A stretch of DNA of 64,000 bases from Nocardia arthritidis (lineage in GTDB: Bacteria > Actinomycetota > Actinomycetes > Mycobacteriales > Mycobacteriaceae), in NCBI RefSeq assembly GCF_011801145.1, contig NZ_CP046172.1, forward strand, positions 4,340,001-4,404,000, in the 5' to 3' direction. The first letter of the stretch is position 1. Each line of letters begins with the position of its first letter. Positions 25,316 to 34,437 of the stretch are shown in pieces. The notes below the pieces were generated by a model. The model did not search any database. It worked only from the letters and a program-made list of their open reading frames with translations, and was not told the origin of the DNA. The position numbers and the translations under genes were made by a program.

Positions 25316-26956
25316 ATGGACGCCATCGTGGCCACGCCACGACCGAGCAACGAGCCGGTCGGCACCTTCGCGCCCGGCACCGCGGAGCGCGCTCGTCTGC
25401 AGGCGAAGCTGGCCGAGCTCGCGGCCGAGCCCACCGAGATCCACCACGTCATCGGCGGTAAGCACCGGCGCACGCCGGGGGAGTCGGTCGCCGTTGTCCA
25501 ACCGCACAAACACGCCGCGGTACTCGGCACCTTCACCCCCGCCTCCGCCGCCGACGTTCAGGACGCGCTCGCCGCCGCCGCGGCGGCCGCCCCCGGCTGG
25601 CGGGCGCTCTCGTTCGAGGACCGGGCCGCCGTCTTCCTGCGCGCCGCCGATCTGCTCTCCGGCCCGTGGCGCGAAACCATCGCCGCCGCAACGATGTTGG
25701 GTCAGTCCAAGACCGCGTACCAGGCCGAGATCGATGCCCCGTGCGAGCTGATCGATTTCTGGCGATTCAATGTGCACTTCGCCCGCCAGATCCTGGCCGA
25801 CCAGCCCATCTCGTCTCCAGGTGTGTGGAACAAGGTCGAATACCGGCCGCTGGAGGGTTTCGTCTACGCGATCACCCCGTTCAACTTCACCGCGATCGCG
25901 GGCAACCTGCCGACAGCGCCCGCGCTGATGGGTAATACGGTGCTGTGGAAGCCTTCACCGACCCAGGCCGTCGCCGCCTACTGGACGATGAAGCTGCTGG
26001 AGGCCGCGGGCCTGCCGCCCGGCGTGATCAACCTGGTGCACGGCTTCGGGCCCGAGGCGTCCGAGGTGGCGCTGGCCGATCGCAGGCTGGCGGGCATCCA
26101 TTTCACCGGCTCGACGGCGACCTTCCAGCACCTGTGGCGCACGGTCGGCAACGGTATCGACCGCTACGACACCTATCCGCGGCTGGTCGGCGAGACCGGC
26201 GGCAAGGATTTCGTGCTCGCGCACAGCTCCGCCGATCCCGCGGCGCTGACGACCGCGCTGATCCGCGGCGCCTTCGACTACCAGGGCCAGAAGTGTTCGG
26301 CCGCCTCGCGCGCGTTCATTCCGAAATCGGTGTGGGCCAAGATGTCCGGCGATTTCATCGACAAGGTCGGCGCGCTGTCCTACGGCGACGTCACCGATTT
26401 CGGCAACTTCGGCGGCGCGGTGATCGATAAGCGCGCCTTCGATCGCAATGTCGCGGCCATCGAGCGGGCCAAGGCGACGCCGAGCCTGACCATCGCGGCA
26501 GGCGGGCATGCCGACGATTCGGTCGGCTACTTCGTCGACCCGACCGTGCTGATCGGCGACGACCCCACCGACGAGGCGTTCCGCACCGAATACTTCGGGC
26601 CGATCCTGGCGGTGCACGTCTACGACGACTCGGTCCCAGGCGCCTTCGACAATGCGCTCACGCTGGTGGACGGCGGTTCCGCCTACGGGCTCACCGGTTC
26701 GGTCATCGCCACCGACCGCACCGCCGTCGCCGCGGCGACCGAGCGGCTGCGGTTCACCGCGGGCAATTTCTACATCAACGACAAGCCGACCGGCGCGGTG
26801 GTCGGGCAGCAGCCGTTCGGCGGGTCGCGCGCCTCCGGCACCAACGACAAGGCAGGCTCGGCGCAGAACCTGCTGCGCTGGACCTCCGCCCGCACCATCA
26901 AGGAGACGTTCGTGCCGCCGACCGATCACCTGTACCCGCATATGAAGGAGGTGTAA
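25316..26956 (+). CDS. pruA: L-glutamate gamma-semialdehyde (P5C) dehydrogenase
   Basis: 546 residues, aldehyde dehydrogenase superfamily, P5C-dehydrogenase type 1 length. AITPFNFTAIAGNLPTAPAL (Asn of the oxyanion site), the Glu in LVGETGGKDF and catalytic Cys in DYQGQKCSAASRAF are present, with C-terminal QQPFGGSRASGTNDKAGS. It oxidises glutamate semialdehyde to glutamate with NAD+, the second step of proline catabolism. Start ATG 25316 follows an AGAGGAG sequence. The next gene, putB, begins three bases after its stop. Confidence 0.95.
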   Translation: MDAIVATPRPSNEPVGTFAPGTAERARLQAKLAELAAEPTEIHHVIGGKHRRTPGESVAVVQPHKHAAVLGTFTPASAADVQDALAAAAAAAPGWRALSFEDRAAVFLRAADLLSGPWRETIAAATMLGQSKTAYQAEIDAPCELIDFWRFNVHFARQILADQPISSPGVWNKVEYRPLEGFVYAITPFNFTAIAGNLPTAPALMGNTVLWKPSPTQAVAAYWTMKLLEAAGLPPGVINLVHGFGPEASEVALADRRLAGIHFTGSTATFQHLWRTVGNGIDRYDTYPRLVGETGGKDFVLAHSSADPAALTTALIRGAFDYQGQKCSAASRAFIPKSVWAKMSGDFIDKVGALSYGDVTDFGNFGGAVIDKRAFDRNVAAIERAKATPSLTIAAGGHADDSVGYFVDPTVLIGDDPTDEAFRTEYFGPILAVHVYDDSVPGAFDNALTLVDGGSAYGLTGSVIATDRTAVAAATERLRFTAGNFYINDKPTGAVVGQQPFGGSRASGTNDKAGSAQNLLRWTSARTIKETFVPPTDHLYPHMKEV

Positions 26957-26959
26957 CCG

Positions 26960-27922
26960 ATGGCCAATCCGCTTCGCCCGGCGCTGCTGGCCGCCGCCCG
27001 GTCGCCCCGGATCGCGCGCACGCTCACCGGCATGCGCAGCACCAAACGCGTCGTCGATCGCTTCGTCGCGGGCGAGACCGAGGAGCAGGCGGTGGCCGCC
27101 GCCGACGCGCTGCTCATCTCCGGCCGCTACCTCACCGTCGACTATCTCGGCGAGGACATCACCGAGATCGGGCAGGCGCGCGACACGGTCGAGCATTATC
27201 TGCGGCTGCTGTCCGCGCTGGCCGAGCTGCCGCCCATGGAGGATGCGGAATCGGTTCGGCCGCTGGAGGTTTCGCTGAAACTCTCGGCGCTCGGTCAGTC
27301 GCTGCCGAAGGACGGCCACGCCATCGCGCTGGAGCATGCGCACACCATCTGCACGGCCGCCGCCGTCGCGGGCGCGTGGGTCACCATCGACGCGGAGGAT
27401 CACACCACCACCGATTCCACGCTGTCGATCGTGCGTGAGCTGCGCGCCGATTTCCCTTGGCTCGGCACGGTATTGCAGGCCTACCTGCACCGCACCGAGG
27501 GCGACTGCCGCGATTTCGCCGGGCCCGGCTCGCGGATCCGGCTGTGCAAGGGCGCGTACGCCGAGCCACCATCTGTGGCGCATCAGGGCAAGATCGCGGT
27601 GGACCAGTCCTATCTGCGCTGCCTGCGAATCCTGATGGAGGGCAAGGGTTATCCGATGGTGGCCACGCACGATCCGGCGATCATCGAATCGGCGACGCGC
27701 ATGGTGGTGGCCGCCGGGCGCAAGCGCGACGAATTCGAATTCCAGATGCTGTACGGCATCCGGGACGCCGAGCAGCGCCGCCTCGTCACCGCGGGGAACA
27801 ATGTGCGCGTCTACGTTCCGTACGGCAACGAATGGTACGGCTACTTCATGCGCCGTCTCGCCGAACGCCCGGCCAACCTGACCTTCTTCCTACGGGCGAT
27901 GGCCGAGCGAAACCACAACTGA
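26960..27922 (+). CDS. putB: Proline dehydrogenase (monofunctional PutB type)
   Basis: 320 residues, the size of monofunctional actinobacterial proline dehydrogenases. The FAD TIM-barrel is shown by SLKLSALGQ, GAWVTIDAEDHTTTD, RLCKGAYAEPPSV, ATHDPAII and the C-terminal FQMLYGIRDAEQRRL with YVPYGNEWYGYFMRRLAERP. It oxidises proline to P5C and passes electrons to quinone. AAGGAGG, inside the pruA end, serves as ribosome-binding site. Operon with pruA, ended by a 13-bp hairpin. Confidence 0.94.
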   Translation: MANPLRPALLAAARSPRIARTLTGMRSTKRVVDRFVAGETEEQAVAAADALLISGRYLTVDYLGEDITEIGQARDTVEHYLRLLSALAELPPMEDAESVRPLEVSLKLSALGQSLPKDGHAIALEHAHTICTAAAVAGAWVTIDAEDHTTTDSTLSIVRELRADFPWLGTVLQAYLHRTEGDCRDFAGPGSRIRLCKGAYAEPPSVAHQGKIAVDQSYLRCLRILMEGKGYPMVATHDPAIIESATRMVVAAGRKRDEFEFQMLYGIRDAEQRRLVTAGNNVRVYVPYGNEWYGYFMRRLAERPANLTFFLRAMAERNHN

Positions 27923-27936
27923 CCGAACACCATACG

Positions 27937-27977
27937 AATGCCGGGATCCACCTGGCGACACCACGGATCCCGGCATT
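27937..27977 (+). terminator. Hairpin terminator after pruA-putB
   Basis: Perfect 13-bp stem AATGCCGGGATCC / GGATCCCGGCATT with a 15-base loop, 15 bases after the putB stop. Confidence 0.75.
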
Positions 27978-28061
27978 GCCCGCGCGGGCGGGCACCCGGC
28001 GGCCACGGACATCATCCGGAGATACAGTGCCGCGTCATATTTCTCGAACAAGGAGATGAAG

Positions 28062-29573
28062 GTGGGCTCAGCGGTCCAGGAAACCGCGGACGGCACTGCG
28101 ACAATCGACGGCGTGACGGAAACAACGTGCGCGCCTGCGATTTCGACCAGTGAGCCATCGAATGCCATACGGATAGAACGCGATTCGATCGGCGCGCTCG
28201 AGGTCCCCGCCGCCGCGTACTACGGCGTGCACACCGCGCGGGCGCTGCGCAACTTCCGGATCACCGGTGCGACGATCGGCCAGTACCCGGCGCTGATCTC
28301 CGCGCTCGCCGCCGTGAAACAGGCCGCCTGCCAAGCGAACCGGGATCTCGGCCTGCTCGACGACCGGCGCGCCGACGCGATCGTCGCCGCATGCGTAGAG
28401 CTGCGCGCGGGCCGGTGGCTCGACCAGTTCCCGATCGATCCGATCCAGGGCGGCGCGGGCACCTCGACGAATATGAACGCCAACGAGGTGATCGCGAATC
28501 GCGCGCTGGAGATCCTGGGCTATCCGCGCGGCGCGTATTCCGAACTGGATCCGCTGGATCACGTCAACCTCGGCCAGTCCACCAACGACGTCTACCCGAC
28601 CGCGATCAAACTGTGCCTGGTCGGCCATCTGCGCAACCTCATCGCCGCGCTGGGCCGCCTTGCCGACTCCTTCGAGCGTAAATCGGTCGAATTCGCCGAC
28701 GTGCTCAAGATGGGTCGCACCCAGTTGCAGGACGCGGTGCCGATGACGCTCGGCCAGGAATTCGGCACCTACGCGCGAATGCTGCGCGAGGACCGCGACC
28801 GCCTGGACGAGGGCGCGCGGCTGCTGCTGGAATCGCACCTCGGCGGCACCGCGATCGGCACGGGCATCAACGGGCATCCGGACTATCCCGAACTGGCCTG
28901 CGCATATCTGCGCGAGTTCGCCGGTGAGCCGATCGTGCGGGCCGCCGACCCGATCGAGGCCACCCAGGATTGCGGTGCGTTCGTTCAGGTTTCGGGAATC
29001 CTGAAGCGGGTCGCGGTGAAACTGTCCAAGACGTGCAACGATCTGCGGCTCATCTCCTCCGGCCCGGCCGTCGGTCTCGGTGAGATCAATCTGCCCGCGG
29101 CACAGGCGGGTTCGTCGATCATGCCCGGCAAGGTGAATCCGGTGATCCCGGAACTGGTGAACCAGGTGGCCTTCGAGACGATCGGCAACGATCTCACCGT
29201 CACCATGGCAGCCGAGGCGGGACAGTTGCAGCTCAACGCCTTCGAGCCGGTCATCATCTACAGCCTGCTGCGCAGCACGACGCATTTGAGCGCCGCCGCC
29301 GACACCCTGGCCACCGAATGCGTCGACGGCATCACCGCGAACCGGGAACATCTGGCCGCGGGCGTGCGCCGCTCGGTGGGCCTGGTGACCGCGCTCTCGC
29401 CGTACATCGGCTACGCGGCCAGCGCGTCGATCGCCAAGAAGGCGCTGAAAACCGGTGCCTACGTTGGGGATATCGCCGTGGCCGATGGTCTGCTGACCTC
29501 GGATCAGGTCGCGGAAATCCTTGCCCCCCAACGGCTGGCGGGAATCACCGCGCAGCCGGATGCCGCGAGCTGA
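28062..29573 (+). CDS. aspA: Aspartate ammonia-lyase
   Basis: 503 residues. Fumarase/aspartase superfamily with IERDSIGALEVPAAAYYGVHT, SMNANEVIANRA-like TNMNANEVIANRALE, the GRTQLQDAVPMTLGQEF region and the flexible Ser loop GSSIMPGKVNP. The aspartase-type N-terminus favours aspartate deamination to fumarate over fumarase. The protein carries about 35 extra residues before the IERDS start. GTG 28062 has AGGAG with a 6-base spacer, better than ATG 28056, which directly abuts it. Likely feeds carbon and nitrogen with the neighbouring proline genes. Confidence 0.9.
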   Translation: MGSAVQETADGTATIDGVTETTCAPAISTSEPSNAIRIERDSIGALEVPAAAYYGVHTARALRNFRITGATIGQYPALISALAAVKQAACQANRDLGLLDDRRADAIVAACVELRAGRWLDQFPIDPIQGGAGTSTNMNANEVIANRALEILGYPRGAYSELDPLDHVNLGQSTNDVYPTAIKLCLVGHLRNLIAALGRLADSFERKSVEFADVLKMGRTQLQDAVPMTLGQEFGTYARMLREDRDRLDEGARLLLESHLGGTAIGTGINGHPDYPELACAYLREFAGEPIVRAADPIEATQDCGAFVQVSGILKRVAVKLSKTCNDLRLISSGPAVGLGEINLPAAQAGSSIMPGKVNPVIPELVNQVAFETIGNDLTVTMAAEAGQLQLNAFEPVIIYSLLRSTTHLSAAADTLATECVDGITANREHLAAGVRRSVGLVTALSPYIGYAASASIAKKALKTGAYVGDIAVADGLLTSDQVAEILAPQRLAGITAQPDAAS

Positions 29574-29581
29574 CCCGAAGA

Positions 29582-29612
29582 CCGCCCGGCCCGCTGTCCG
29601 CGGGTCGGGCGG
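29582..29612. terminator. Bidirectional hairpin between aspA and the IclR gene
   Basis: CCGCCCG-g-CCCGC / GCGGG-t-CGGGCGG with a 5-base loop, in the 48-bp gap between two convergent stops. Symmetric, so it can serve both genes. Confidence 0.75.
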
Positions 29613-29621
29613 CATCGGATT

Positions 29622-30371
29622 TCACAGCGCCCGTTTGGCCTTGACGATCCGGGTCAGGTTGGCGGTGACCATGCCCGCCGCCCGCTGCACCTGTTCGGCC
29701 AGCGCCGGGATGCGCTGCGCCTCGGTGACGGTGGCGGCCAGCGCGGCGACCACCTCACCGGCCGGGCCGCGCACCGGCGCCGCGACACAGGCCAGCCCGA
29801 GCCGGTTGGCATCGACGTCGTATGCGATGCCGCGGCCGCGCGCCGCCGCCGTCATCCGCTCCCACTCCCGGTACGAGAAACCCTCCGGTGCGGGCTTCTG
29901 CGTATTCGGCGCGGTGAGCACCTGTTCGGCGGCCGTGCCCGGCGGCAGCAGCACGCCGGCGCGCAGCGGGAAGATCTCGTCGATCTCCTGTCCGATCCCG
30001 CCGACGAGCATGATCTGGCGCCGATCGGCGATCGCGAGGCTGAAGCCGCCGCGACCGTTCGCCGCGGCGAGCTGGCGCAGCGGCTGCGCGGACGCGGCCC
30101 GCAGCAGCCGCGCCGGCTCCCAGGTCTGCCCCAGCCGGAATACCCTGGGCCCCAAGCGATACCGTCCGGCCCTTCGCTGGACCGCACCCTCGGTGACCAG
30201 CTGGTTCAACAGCCGGTACGCGGTCGCCTTCGGCAGTCCAGCCGCCGACGCGAGTTGGGTCAGCCCCGCCTCGTCGCCGTGCGACAGCACCTCCAATAGA
30301 GCGAATGCTCCCTCCAGCACCCCGCGGCCCCCGAATGCCGGTGCTGGGCGTTCCAATGTTGCCTCGTCCAC
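29622..30371 (-). CDS. IclR family transcriptional regulator
   Basis: 249 residues. Winged HTH (about residues 20-75) with LTQLASAAGLPKATAYRLLN and LVTEGAVQRRAGRYRLGP, then an IclR effector domain (QIMLVGGIGQEIDEIFPLRAG, GLACVAAPVRGPAGEVVAALA). Convergent with aspA; what it controls is unclear, since the upstream side is a 300-bp gap before the GH25 lysin. It may act on aspA or distant genes. Length and domains are complete. Confidence 0.85.
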   Translation of the reverse strand: MDEATLERPAPAFGGRGVLEGAFALLEVLSHGDEAGLTQLASAAGLPKATAYRLLNQLVTEGAVQRRAGRYRLGPRVFRLGQTWEPARLLRAASAQPLRQLAAANGRGGFSLAIADRRQIMLVGGIGQEIDEIFPLRAGVLLPPGTAAEQVLTAPNTQKPAPEGFSYREWERMTAAARGRGIAYDVDANRLGLACVAAPVRGPAGEVVAALAATVTEAQRIPALAEQVQRAAGMVTANLTRIVKAKRAL

Positions 30372-30678
30372 TCTGTCCTCCCGCCTTACAGAAACCGCAA
30401 CAACCGAGCACGCGCGTTAACTAATCGCGCGCGGTCGAACGAATGGAACAACCGGTTCGCTCACCCGACCATCCGCTTTCGCTCGGTCACGGGCCGATCC
30501 AGGATTGTTCCGTCGCGTTCGGGCGTCTCCGGAGCGGCTCGTCGTACCTGACCGAGTCTCCGGCGTGCACCCTTCATTCAGATTTCAGCGGCGTCTCACG
30601 GCGTGGGCCGGTGCTGAAATCGGGCGGCGTGACCTGGGCTCGGGGGAATTACAAGGTATGTAATCGAGGGGAGAACAT
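30372..30678. other. 307-bp intergenic region between IclR gene and GH25 lysin
   Basis: Divergent promoter region. An imperfect dyad CGCGCG(TTAACTAAT)CGCGCG at 30411-30431 lies 40 bases upstream of the IclR gene and may be its operator. No convincing coding frame; an ATG-started frame at 30443 lacks coding character. A GAGGGGAG ribosome-binding site at the right end serves the lysin gene. Confidence 0.4.
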
Positions 30679-31494
30679 ATGGTCGACAGCCTTTTCGCGG
30701 ATGTGTCCTACTTCCAGGCGCGGGTGGACGATTCCTACCCGTACGGGATCTTCAGCTTCCGCTCCAACGACGGAACCTTCCGCGACGACAACTTCGCGGC
30801 CAATTACGAATGGGCCCGCGCGGCGGCCGATGACGGGCGCCTGGCCTGTTTCATCGTCTACTTCTACTGGCGGCCGAACTGGCAGGACTGCGTCCAGGTA
30901 CACCGGGACATGGTCGCCGCGCAGGGCGGGCCGCATCCGCGGATGATCACGATGATCGACGTGGAAACCGGCGGCAATCCCGCCGGCGACCAATCCGACG
31001 GCATCAACCGCGCGTATTGGAATCTCGCCGACTGGCTCGGCGATCCGCGCCGGGTGATCGGCTACGCCAACCGGTCCGACTTCTTCGAAATGTGGCCGGA
31101 CCGGCCCGCCGGATTGCGGGTGATCGGCGCCGGTTACGGCAGGAACCCGAACCTGCCGGGGCAGATCGCCCATCAATACACCGACGGGCAGGGTTACGGG
31201 GGCGGCCTGCCCGAAGGCTGTCCGCCCTTCGGCAATTGCGACATGAACTCCGCGGATGGCATGTCGCCCAACGAATTCGCCGCGGCCTGCGGCATCGGAA
31301 CACAGGAGGAATTCATGTCCGCATTGAACGACGCCGAACAGCGTGAGCTGCTGGAGAAGACCCGCGATATCTGGGTCCAGCTGCGCGGTCCGGACGGGAA
31401 GGGCTGGCCGCAGCTCGGCCAGAACGCGGATGGTGCCAACCGCACACCGGTGGACGCCATCGCCGCGGTGGAGGCCGCGGTCCAGCACAAGTAG
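30679..31494 (+). CDS. Phage-type GH25-like lysin (muramidase domain)
   Basis: 271 residues with no signal peptide. Residues 1-200 form a GH25-like domain: N-terminal DVSYFQ (Asp8), the catalytic DxE pair in MIDVETGG (Asp94, Glu96), and HQYTDGQG near the end. The C-terminal tail (ALNDAEQRELLEKTRDIWVQ, then GPDGKGWPQLG) resembles linker/tail regions of mycobacteriophage and Rhodococcus phage lysin A proteins. GAGGGGAG precedes ATG 30679. No holin, tail or integrase genes are nearby, so it is an orphan, probably domesticated or a prophage relic. How it would cross the membrane is not evident. Confidence 0.75.
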   Translation: MVDSLFADVSYFQARVDDSYPYGIFSFRSNDGTFRDDNFAANYEWARAAADDGRLACFIVYFYWRPNWQDCVQVHRDMVAAQGGPHPRMITMIDVETGGNPAGDQSDGINRAYWNLADWLGDPRRVIGYANRSDFFEMWPDRPAGLRVIGAGYGRNPNLPGQIAHQYTDGQGYGGGLPEGCPPFGNCDMNSADGMSPNEFAAACGIGTQEEFMSALNDAEQRELLEKTRDIWVQLRGPDGKGWPQLGQNADGANRTPVDAIAAVEAAVQHK

Positions 31495-31496
31495 TC

Positions 31497-32633
31497 TCAG
31501 GAAAGCGGAATCTCGTTGCGCGCGTGCACATCTCCTTCGACGATGCGAGCACCGGTGGTCGGATGGAAGAGGTGCACCGCGCCGCCGTCGCGGACCCGCA
31601 CGGTGATCGTCTCGGCCAGCCGGGCCGGATTGCGGTGCGGGGAGCGGGCGACGAACGTGAGTGGATTTCCATCTGGCGTACGGACATCGGCACCGGAAGG
31701 GCGTCCGTAGACATAGGATTCGCTGCCGAGCTCCTCGATCAGCTCGACCGTCAGCGGGAAACCCGGTGCGGCGAGCTCGAGTTGATCGGGCCGGACACCG
31801 ACGGTGACGGTGTCGAGGCCCGCGAGGCCATCCATCGCGGTGCGCGGCAACTCCAGCGTGCTGCCCGCGAGATCTATTCCGCCGGAGACGATCCCGGCCT
31901 GGAAGAGGTTCATGGCCGGTGAGCCGATGAAACCGGCGACGAATGCGTTGGCCGGGCGGTCGTAGAGGTCCGTCGGCGGGCTGAACTGCTGGAGCCTGCC
32001 GTCGCGCAGCACGGCGACCCGGTCGCCCATCGTCATGGCCTCGATCTGATCGTGCGTGACATAAACGGTGGTGGTGCCCAAACGCCGTTGCAGCGCGGCG
32101 ATTTGGGTGCGGGTCTGCACGCGGAGTTTGGCGTCGAGATTCGACAGCGGCTCGTCCATGCAGAAGACGCGGGGTTCGCGGACGATGGCGCGGCCCATGG
32201 CCACCCGCTGGCGTTGGCCGCCGGACAGTTTCGCCGGTTTACGGTCCAGATATTCGGTGAGATCCAGCAATTCGGCGGCGGCCCGGACCCGGCGGGTGCG
32301 CTCGGCCAGCGGCACCTTGCGCATCTTCAGCGCGAAACCCATATTCTCCGCGACGGTTTTGTTCGGGTAGAGGGCGTAGTTCTGGAACACCATGGCGATA
32401 TCGCGGTCCTTGGACGGTACGCCGACCATATCCGCGCCGTCGATGGTGATGGATCCGGCATCGATCTCCTCCAGACCGGCCAGCATGCGCAGCGCGGTGG
32501 TTTTACCGGAACCGGAGGGGCCGACCAGCACCACGAATTCACCGTCGGCGATATCGAGGTCGAGCGAATCGACGGCCAGGCTGGTCGCGCCCGGGTAGAC
32601 GCAGGAGGCGGATCGGTAACTGACGGAAGCCAT
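31497..32633 (-). CDS. ABC transporter ATPase (UgpC/MalK type) for polyol/sugar uptake
   Basis: 378 residues. Walker A GPSGSGKTT, Q-loop VFQNYALYPNKTV, signature LSGGQRQRVAMGRA, Walker B VFCMDEPLSNLD and switch His in YVTHDQIEA, then a C-terminal TOBE/OB regulatory domain, typical of MalK-like ATPases of CUT1 importers. It powers the transporter encoded just upstream (permeases 32646 and 33482, binding protein 34438). Last gene of a five-gene reverse-strand unit; 12 bases after the permease stop. Confidence 0.92.
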   Translation of the reverse strand: MASVSYRSASCVYPGATSLAVDSLDLDIADGEFVVLVGPSGSGKTTALRMLAGLEEIDAGSITIDGADMVGVPSKDRDIAMVFQNYALYPNKTVAENMGFALKMRKVPLAERTRRVRAAAELLDLTEYLDRKPAKLSGGQRQRVAMGRAIVREPRVFCMDEPLSNLDAKLRVQTRTQIAALQRRLGTTTVYVTHDQIEAMTMGDRVAVLRDGRLQQFSPPTDLYDRPANAFVAGFIGSPAMNLFQAGIVSGGIDLAGSTLELPRTAMDGLAGLDTVTVGVRPDQLELAAPGFPLTVELIEELGSESYVYGRPSGADVRTPDGNPLTFVARSPHRNPARLAETITVRVRDGGAVHLFHPTTGARIVEGDVHARNEIPLS

Positions 32634-32645
32634 TTCGCGAGCTCC

Positions 32646-33485
32646 TTATTTGATTGCGCCGAAGGACAGGCCGCGCACCAGCTTGTTCTGCGCGAGCCAG
32701 CCGGCCAGGATGACGGGCAGCGCGGTGAGCACCGCGGCCGCGGAGAGCCGGGCCCAGTACAGGCCCTCGCCGGTGATGAAGCCGACCAGGAAGACCGGAA
32801 TCGTCTGTGCCTGAACGGCGGTCAGGTTCACCGCGAAGAAGAATTCGTTCCAGGAGAAGATCACGCAGATCAGCGCGGTGGCCGCGATACCGGGCGAGAC
32901 CAGCGGCGCGATCACCTCGCGCACCGCCGTCCAGGTGCTGGCCCCGTCCATGCTTGCGGCCTCCAACAGCTCGCCCGGCACCTCCAGGAAGAACGAGCGC
33001 ATCATCCACACCGCGATGGGCAGATTCATCGCGGTGTAGAGCACGACGAGGGCCCAAACATTGTCCAGCACACCAAGATCGCCGACGATGACGTACAGCG
33101 GGACGATGGCCGCGACCACCGGCAGCATCTTGGTGCTGATGAAGAAGAACAGCGCGTCCCTGGTCTTGCGCACCGGGCGGAGCGAGAGCGCGAAGGCCGC
33201 CGGAATGCCGAGGGCCAGTACCAGAATCGTCGATACGACGGTCGCGAAGGCGGAATTGGCCAGCGTGGTGCCGATACCGCTGTCGAGCACCGCACGGAAC
33301 TGGTCCAGCGTCGGGGCGAAGACGATCTTCGGCGGATCGGTATAGGCGTCGCCCTCCTGTTTGAAGGCGGTGAGCGCCATCCAGAGCACCGGGAAGAAGA
33401 ACCCGATGGCCAGTATCCAGGCCAGCGCGCCCCAGCCGACGTTTCCCCAATTACGTTGTCTGCGAATGTTTTCCGATGTAGTCAT
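32646..33485 (-). CDS. ABC sugar/polyol permease (MalG type)
   Basis: 279 residues, six TM helices, first at about residues 18-38. The EAA loop reads EAASMDGASTWTAVREVIAPL, placing it in the binding-protein-dependent permease family, CUT1 second-permease type. Its start overlaps the previous permease stop by four bases (ATGA), indicating coupled translation. Works with the partner permease as the membrane channel. Confidence 0.92.
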   Translation of the reverse strand: MTTSENIRRQRNWGNVGWGALAWILAIGFFFPVLWMALTAFKQEGDAYTDPPKIVFAPTLDQFRAVLDSGIGTTLANSAFATVVSTILVLALGIPAAFALSLRPVRKTRDALFFFISTKMLPVVAAIVPLYVIVGDLGVLDNVWALVVLYTAMNLPIAVWMMRSFFLEVPGELLEAASMDGASTWTAVREVIAPLVSPGIAATALICVIFSWNEFFFAVNLTAVQAQTIPVFLVGFITGEGLYWARLSAAAVLTALPVILAGWLAQNKLVRGLSFGAIK

Positions 33486-34435
33486 GCCGCCTGCTCGGAT
33501 CCGGTGAAACTCTTGAAGATGAGGCGAAGCGCCAGGGTGGCCACCAGCATGGTCGCCAGCACGGTGACAACGCCCATGGCCGCGGCCTGCCCGATGTCGA
33601 AGCCGAGGAATGCGCGCTGATAGATGTAGTAGGGCAGGTTCGAGCTGGCGATGCCCGGCCCGCCGGAGGTCATCATGTACACCGCGTCGAAGGTGTTGAC
33701 CAGGTAGATCGCGCCGAGCACCGCGCCGAGTTCGATGAACCGCCGCAGATGCGGCAGGGTGATCTCGCGGAACAGCGCGAACGCGCCCGCGCCGTCCACC
33801 CTGGCCGCCTCCAGCACGTCACGCGGCATCGATTGCAGTCCGGCCAGGATCAGCAGCATCATGAACGGCGTCCACTGCCAGACCAGGTCGGCCATGACCG
33901 CGGGCAGCGGATATCTGCTGACCCAGTCGATCCGGTGCACCCCGAACGGTTTCAGCACGAAGTTCACCAGGCCGAAGACCGGGTCCAGCAGGGTGGTCTT
34001 CCAGATGAGCGCCGCCGCGACGGGAGTCACCAGGAATGGGGTGATCAGCAGCGTGCGCACGATGCCGCGGCCGATGAACGCGCGATCGAGCAGTAGCGCC
34101 AGCCCCAGTCCGAGCGCCACCGAGATGAGCACGGTGCCGACGATGAGCACCACCGTATGCCAGGCCACCTCCCGGAACTGACTGTCCCGCAAGACATCCG
34201 CATAATTCTGCAATCCGGTGAAATGCCGGGAGCCCGGCCGGACCAGATTCCACGACTGCGTCGAGTAGTAGAGCGTGAACAGGAACGGGATCTGGGTGAC
34301 CGCGATCATGAAGATCAGCGCGGGCAGCAGCGGCCCGCGCCTGCGCCAGCGTTCGGCCCGCGAGATCTGGTCGCGCTTGGACAACAAGGTGGTCGCCGAC
34401 GCGGAAGAGGTTGGGGCGGTGAGTGTTCCGGTCAC
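33482..34435 (-). CDS. ABC sugar/polyol permease (MalF type)
   Basis: 317 residues. A Ser/Thr-rich cytoplasmic N-terminus is followed by six TM helices (first at about residues 37-58) and the EAA loop EAARVDGAGAFALFREITLPH. GTG 34435 is chosen, with GGAAGGA nine bases upstream; a longer reading frame into the binding-protein gene is only shadow. It begins two bases after the solute-binding-protein stop and overlaps the next permease by four bases. Similar to SmoF/MtlF-type components of sorbitol/mannitol importers. Confidence 0.9.
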   Translation of the reverse strand: MTGTLTAPTSSASATTLLSKRDQISRAERWRRRGPLLPALIFMIAVTQIPFLFTLYYSTQSWNLVRPGSRHFTGLQNYADVLRDSQFREVAWHTVVLIVGTVLISVALGLGLALLLDRAFIGRGIVRTLLITPFLVTPVAAALIWKTTLLDPVFGLVNFVLKPFGVHRIDWVSRYPLPAVMADLVWQWTPFMMLLILAGLQSMPRDVLEAARVDGAGAFALFREITLPHLRRFIELGAVLGAIYLVNTFDAVYMMTSGGPGIASSNLPYYIYQRAFLGFDIGQAAAMGVVTVLATMLVATLALRLIFKSFTGSEQAA

Positions 34436-34437
34436 GA

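Noticed and set aside
25955..27670. 571-residue reverse-strand frame opposite pruA-putB
   Set aside because: Low-complexity, Arg/Gly-rich antisense product; pruA and putB are clear.
32052..33620. 522-residue forward frame opposite the ABC transporter genes
   Set aside because: His/Asp/Gly-rich shadow; the ATPase and permease motifs are on the reverse strand.
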